Part shown: positions 60,366 through 64,000 of the stretch, in pieces
Layout: each line of letters starts with the position of its first letter
Numbering within the stretch: the first letter of the stretch is position 1
Assembly (NCBI GenBank): GCA_027257055.1
Contig: JAPVLO010000019.1
Location: forward strand, 16,294,501-16,358,500
Direction of reading: 5' to 3'
Length of the DNA: 64,000 nucleotides
Origin: Cephalopachus bancanus
Taxonomy: Eukaryota > Chordata > Mammalia > Primates > Tarsiidae
Made by a program: the position numbers and the translations under genes
Notes under the pieces: model-generated
Databases searched by the model: none
What the model was told of the DNA's origin: nothing
What the model saw: the letters and a program-made list of their open reading frames with translations, nothing else

Positions 60366-60429
60366 TGAACTTGGTAATGGCTGCAAGTTGTGTCTAGTGA
60401 ACTTGATAATGGCTGTAAATTGTATCTAG
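60366..60429. repeat. Two-copy 32 bp tandem duplication
   Basis: tgaacttggtaatggctgca... (60366-60397) and tgaacttgataatggctgta... (60398-60429) sit head to tail with four differences. Confidence 0.9.
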
Positions 60430-60545
60430 TGCTCCCGTGAGCCAAGCACTTCCCATTTCTTGTTCAATTTAATGCCCACCAGGCCATAGAATGAAGTAAC
60501 TGAGGCCCGAGATCTGAAGCAACTCGCCCAAGGTCAGTCACAAGA
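60430..60545 (+). mobile_element. MIR SINE fragment
   Basis: ccatttcttgttcaatttaa, gaatgaagtaactgaggccc and actcgcccaaggtcagtcac give the MIR centre. Confidence 0.7.
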
Positions 60546-61017
60546 GACCCTGGATGATTGGGCTCAGTGTTTACAATGATCGTTAGAGAATTTTCCTTTG
60601 GCATTTTTCTACTTTTGAAATATGGCAGATGATGTAAAAAAACATTTTACAAGCAAGTTTCATCCTTTCCGACTCCTTGTCATCACAGATATCTGTATCT
60701 AAAGGAAATGTGCTCGCGTGTGTACACACACGTGACTGTGCTTTTTGTTTGTTTTGCTTTCAGCGATGGGAGAAAAACAGTTAACATTCTTTTAAAATTT
60801 CATCCAAGCAGAAAATTGGGAAGAGCAGCAGCTGTGAGAAGAGACTGTGCGCAGGGGGTTCAAATGAGTTCTTGTCCACCCAGGCACTCTGTCCTCCTTG
60901 GCTGCCAGGGGCCTCTCTGAGAGGCAGATGCGATCGATGGCCTTGGCAGTGACGGAGAAAGAGACAGGAGAGAGAAGCAGTTTGCTCCGTAATCTTCAAA
61001 GAAGCTCCTCAAGTGGT
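60546..61017. other. Unassigned stretch
   Basis: No repeat or exon recognised. A small gtgtgtacacacacgtg alternating patch lies at about 60718-60734. Confidence 0.4.
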
Positions 61018-61124
61018 TGAATCAATCTTTCTTTCTTTTTCTTTCTTTCTTTCTTTCTTTCCTTCCTTCCTTCCTTCCTTCCTTCCTTCCTTCCTTCCTT
61101 CCTTCCTTCCTTCCTTCCTTCCTT
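61018..61124. repeat. (TTTC)n-(TTCC)n tetranucleotide microsatellite
   Basis: About 10 TTTC-type units, then about 16 TTCC units directly abutting the 3' end of an antisense Alu, most likely grown from the Alu tail. The poly-S/F/L and poly-K/E/R frames on each strand here are repeat artefacts. Confidence 0.95.
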
Positions 61125-61244
61125 TTGAGTTGGAGTCTCATTCTTGTCGTCCAGGCTGGAGGAGTGCAGTGGCACTCTCACGGCCACCACAGCCTCGACC
61201 TGCTGGGTTAAGGCGATCTTTCCACCTCAGTCTTCCAAGTAACT
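61125..61244 (-). mobile_element. 5'-truncated Alu, antisense
   Basis: Right-arm part only (gagttggagtctcattcttg to cttccaagtaactgaatta). It ends where the left arm of IR3 begins. Confidence 0.88.
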
Positions 61245-61247
61245 GAA

Positions 61248-61553
61248 TTATTGTAAATGAGTCATGTACCCACTGTATGGGCAGGACTTGACTTTGAGTG
61301 AAGACTCTCTCTTACTGCCACTTCCTGGTGGGGGTGATCTTACACAAGTCACTCGAGCTCTTGGAGCCTCACTTTCTCACCTATAAAATGATGATGATAA
61401 TAATACCTGCTTTGCGGAACTGAAGCAAGGACTAAATGAGTGAATATGTAAAGGCACTTTACAGAGTGGATATTGCTGTGTACAAGGGAGCTATTTTTCT
61501 GAATAGATGGCTTCACTCAGGGTTACAAAATATTCCTGGCAACATGTCCTCCT
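61248..61553 (+). repeat. Left arm of spaced inverted duplication IR3
   Basis: About 305 bp that recurs in reverse complement at 62984-63284. Hand alignment gives about 37 substitutions plus a few short gaps, roughly 86-88% identity. Matched words include cactgtatgggcaggacttg, ctgaagcaaggactaaat and tattcctggcaacatgt. Part of the arm (61320-61480) is MIR-derived, but the match continues well outside the MIR. Confidence 0.92.
61320..61480 (+). mobile_element. MIR SINE within the IR3 left arm
   Basis: cctcactttctcacctataa and gactaaatgagtgaatatgt with gtaaaggcactttacagagt are MIR words. The same MIR appears in reverse in the right arm. Confidence 0.75.
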
Positions 61554-62057
61554 GGGTGATTCTGACTAACACAAATCTCAAATGGTAAACAGGGAATTAG
61601 GCGGCTAAAGAAGAAGAGAGGGAGTATTTAGGTGTTGCGTGAGAAAAACACACACACGAAGAAGCCATGAGACACGAGGTTTGCGGGGCAAGCTGGGGCA
61701 TGCAGACTGGGGTGGGGGGGCAGGGGTGGGTAGGGGGACGCAGGTGGTTTGGCTCAGTAGCACCGTGGTTTGAAGGTTTGAAGCAGGCTGTGGTGGGAGT
61801 TCAATTCTGGAGGGCATTATGTGCCTTCCCAGAGAGTTTGGATATGATATCCTAGAACAATGCTTTATCTATCATTTTCAGAGAAATTTTAACAAACACA
61901 TATTTTTTAAAAAACTTCTTCAGTCAAGCCAGTTAATAATCCTGTTTCTTTGTCACAGGACTTTTCAGAGCTTCAATACTGCTAACATAAATCACAAATC
62001 TCCAAAAAGGAAATACTCTGAGCTGTTTGTTCAAGTCATTTGAACATAGGACCTTTT
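61554..62057. other. Unassigned stretch in the IR3 spacer
   Basis: G-rich patch at 61707-61745 (ggggtggggggcaggggtgg). Otherwise nothing recognised. Confidence 0.45.
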
Positions 62058-62370
62058 AAAAACAGTATTATTTTTATTTTAGATTCAGGAGCTACATGTG
62101 CTTGTTTGTTTCATGGGTATATTGCATCGTGGTGGGGACTGGGCTTCTAGTGTACCCATCACCCAAAGATTGGACACACTACCCAACAGGCAATTGGTCA
62201 ACCCTTACCCTCCCCACTTATGGAGTCCCCAGTGTCTATTATCTTCATCTTTTTGTTTATGTGTACCCTCTGTTTAGCTCCCACTTCTAAGTGAGAACAC
62301 GCAATAGTCAAATGAAATTATGTCCTTTGTAGCAACATGGTTGGAGCTGGAGGCCATGATCCTGGGTGAA
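62058..62370 (-). mobile_element. L1 3' end with 5' inversion, antisense
   Basis: 62058-62315 is antisense L1 3' sequence (ttgcatcgtggtggggactg, agctcccacttctaagtgag). At about 62305 it switches to sense text (aaattatgtcctttgtagca, catggttggagctggaggcc) that belongs just upstream in an L1. That arrangement is the twin-priming inversion common in truncated L1 insertions. Confidence 0.85.
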
Positions 62371-62437
62371 CTCAGAAGCAGCACTTGTTGATCCCCCGTC
62401 TCTCTTGCCTTCCCACCGCTTAAAGATTTGTGTTCTT

Positions 62438-62722
62438 AATCCCCTGCCTTTGGGAGGCTGAGGTGAGAGGATTGCCTGAGCCCGCGGGTTCGAGACCCGC
62501 CCGAGCAACTTGGCGAGACCTCATCTCTACAATAAATCAAAAAATTAGCCGGGTGTGGTAGCGCGCGCCTGTAGTTCCAGCTACTTGGAAGGCTGAGGCG
62601 GAAGGATCGCCGGAGCCCAGCGGGTCGAGGCTGCGGTGGCCGGGAGCGGCCACCGCACTCCAGTCTGGGCGACAGAGTGAGACTCCAACTCAAAAAATAA
62701 TAATAATAATAATAATAAAAAT
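62438..62722 (+). mobile_element. 5'-truncated young-form Alu, sense, with (AAT)n tail
   Basis: Begins at aatcccctgcctttgggagg. Perfect 16 bp target duplication aaagatttgtgttctt at 62422-62437 and 62723-62738. The tail has become (AAT)n. Confidence 0.95.
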
Positions 62723-62738
62723 AAAGATTTGTGTTCTT

Positions 62739-62983
62739 GCTCCACACATTGGAAATGCTGGGACCACGAGGGACCATTGGTGAGGCTCACTAGGAGTCCG
62801 TGCTTGTTAACATCACTGTGGTTTTGCCAGTTTTTCCTGATCACCCGGGCACTTGCCAAAGACACTCCTCCACAGTTCCTCTTCACATAGGCCACTGCTT
62901 CTTTCCCCTCATGGTTTCACTCACCACCTCATCTACAGAAAGGGTGACATGCTAGCAGGGAGCCACCCTTCTACCCCACTTCC
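62739..62983. other. Unassigned stretch in the IR3 spacer
   Basis: No repeat or exon recognised. Confidence 0.4.
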
Positions 62984-63284
62984 TAGGGGAGAACATGTTG
63001 CCAGGAATATCTTGTAACCCGGAGTGAAGTCATCTATTTGGAAAAATAACTCCCTTGCACATAGCAATATCTATTCTATCAAGTGCTTTCTTACATATTC
63101 ACTAATTTAGTCCTTGCTTCAAGACCACAAAGCAGATATTATTATTATCATTATTTTATAGGTGAAAAAGTGAGGCTCCAAAAGTTTGTGTAAGATCACC
63201 CTCACCAGGAAGTAGCAGCAGCAGGGAGTCCTCCCTCAAAGCCAAGTCCTGCCCATACAGTGGATACATGACTCATTAGCAATA
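62984..63284 (-). repeat. Right arm of spaced inverted duplication IR3
   Basis: Reverse-complement partner of 61248-61553. Within it 63030-63185 is the MIR in reverse. It lacks a roughly 9-base stretch present in the left arm (at about 61348-61358, the gtcactcgagct region). Confidence 0.92.
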
Positions 63285-63474
63285 AAAAGACCTAACCACC
63301 TGAGGAGCTCCTTTGAAAACAAGGAAGAAAACTACTTCTCCCTCCTGTCTCTTTCTCTTTCATCATCACTGCCAATACCATCACACCTCTGTGCACAGGC
63401 TCTGTCCTGGCTAGACCCAGAGACGCCGTTGCTCTTTCACAAAGTGAATACCACCATTCTAGTCTAACATGAGA

Positions 63475-63590
63475 AAAGAATTGCCAGAGAACTGAGGCTA
63501 CCTGCTCAAGGTCAGAGAGTTAGCAAGAGACAGAGCTCTGACTATCCCCTCAGTCTCCTGACGACTAGGCAATGTCCCTTTTCCCAGGCT
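63475..63590 (+). mobile_element. MIR SINE fragment
   Basis: aactgaggctacctgctcaa then ggtcagagagttagcaagag and cagagctctgactatcccct match the MIR core. Confidence 0.75.
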
Positions 63591-63649
63591 ACACTGCTAT
63601 CTGGTACCTCCCATTCTGTAGACCAAGTCCCAGAGGTTTATGTACATGA

Positions 63650-63961
<312 letters not shown>

Positions 63962-64000
63962 TCTCAGTACATTTTTAAAAATATATACTGGCATAAAATC

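Noticed and set aside
61013..61246. Low-complexity FLPS/KEGR repeat proteins
   Set aside because: Direct translations of the (TTCC)n microsatellite.
61248..63284. IR3 as merely two separate MIR insertions
   Set aside because: Similarity is too high for MIR copies and continues for well over 100 bp outside MIR-derived text.

Overview
The window is nuclear DNA from a primate, and it is almost entirely repeats and unassigned non-coding sequence. About 44 Alu insertions, or one per 1.5 kb, set the character of the sequence. The youngest Alus share a form with the linker ctctacaataaatcaaaaaa, a right arm running gccactgcactccagtctgg, and an end gactccaactc. That is not the anthropoid AluS/AluY form. 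As far as I recall, it is also not the lemur/galago form, whose right arm carries a different gctgacgcca-type stretch. With older AluJ-like copies, L2, MIR, L1M, MaLR LTRs, MER5A and Tigger2/MER2 relics also present, a tarsier is my best guess. Another non-anthropoid primate is possible. No AluY or SVA was seen.

I found no convincing protein-coding exon, tRNA, snRNA or other RNA gene. Almost every open frame over 60 codons lies in an Alu (often antisense), an L1 or a transposon, or is a chance frame. The best regulatory candidate is a GC- and CpG-rich stretch at about 50,270-50,760, where my hand count meets CpG-island criteria. Long open frames lie on both strands there, as expected by chance in GC-rich DNA.

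Layout. 1-3,170: L2/MIR remnants and unassigned DNA. 3,172-5,713: a nearly complete, inactivated piggyBac transposon with both ends and all three catalytic Asp codons still visible. 5,790-5,868: a CG/CA alternating tract. 5,964-15,066: Alus, one L1M relic, a dismembered L2 and two Alu-in-Alu nests. 16,800-21,790: one old L1 broken up by seven Alu insertions. 22,747-23,674: an internally deleted mariner. 24,700-35,750: scattered Alus, MIR and L1 ends. 36,116-37,507: a spaced inverted duplication with arms about 95% identical. 38,083-38,119: twin palindromes. 39,450-49,300: Alus and unassigned DNA. 50,270-50,760: the CpG-rich segment. 51,978-55,404: a MaLR LTR, Alus, MIR and a short L1 3' end with a G-quadruplex-type tract. 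55,780-57,550: a Tigger2/MER2-like element holding three Alus. 58,488-59,495 and 61,248-63,284: two more spaced inverted duplications.

The most unusual signal is the set of three independent spaced inverted duplications. Their arms are about 95, 165 and 300 bp, the spacers are 0.8-1.4 kb, and identity is roughly 86-95% by hand alignment. The arms belong to no repeat family I recognise as a whole, and all three lie within 27 kb. Ordinary retroposition does not explain them, and long-distance template switching is the leading inference. No genes work together here; the relations are between nested insertions, and they give a relative age order.
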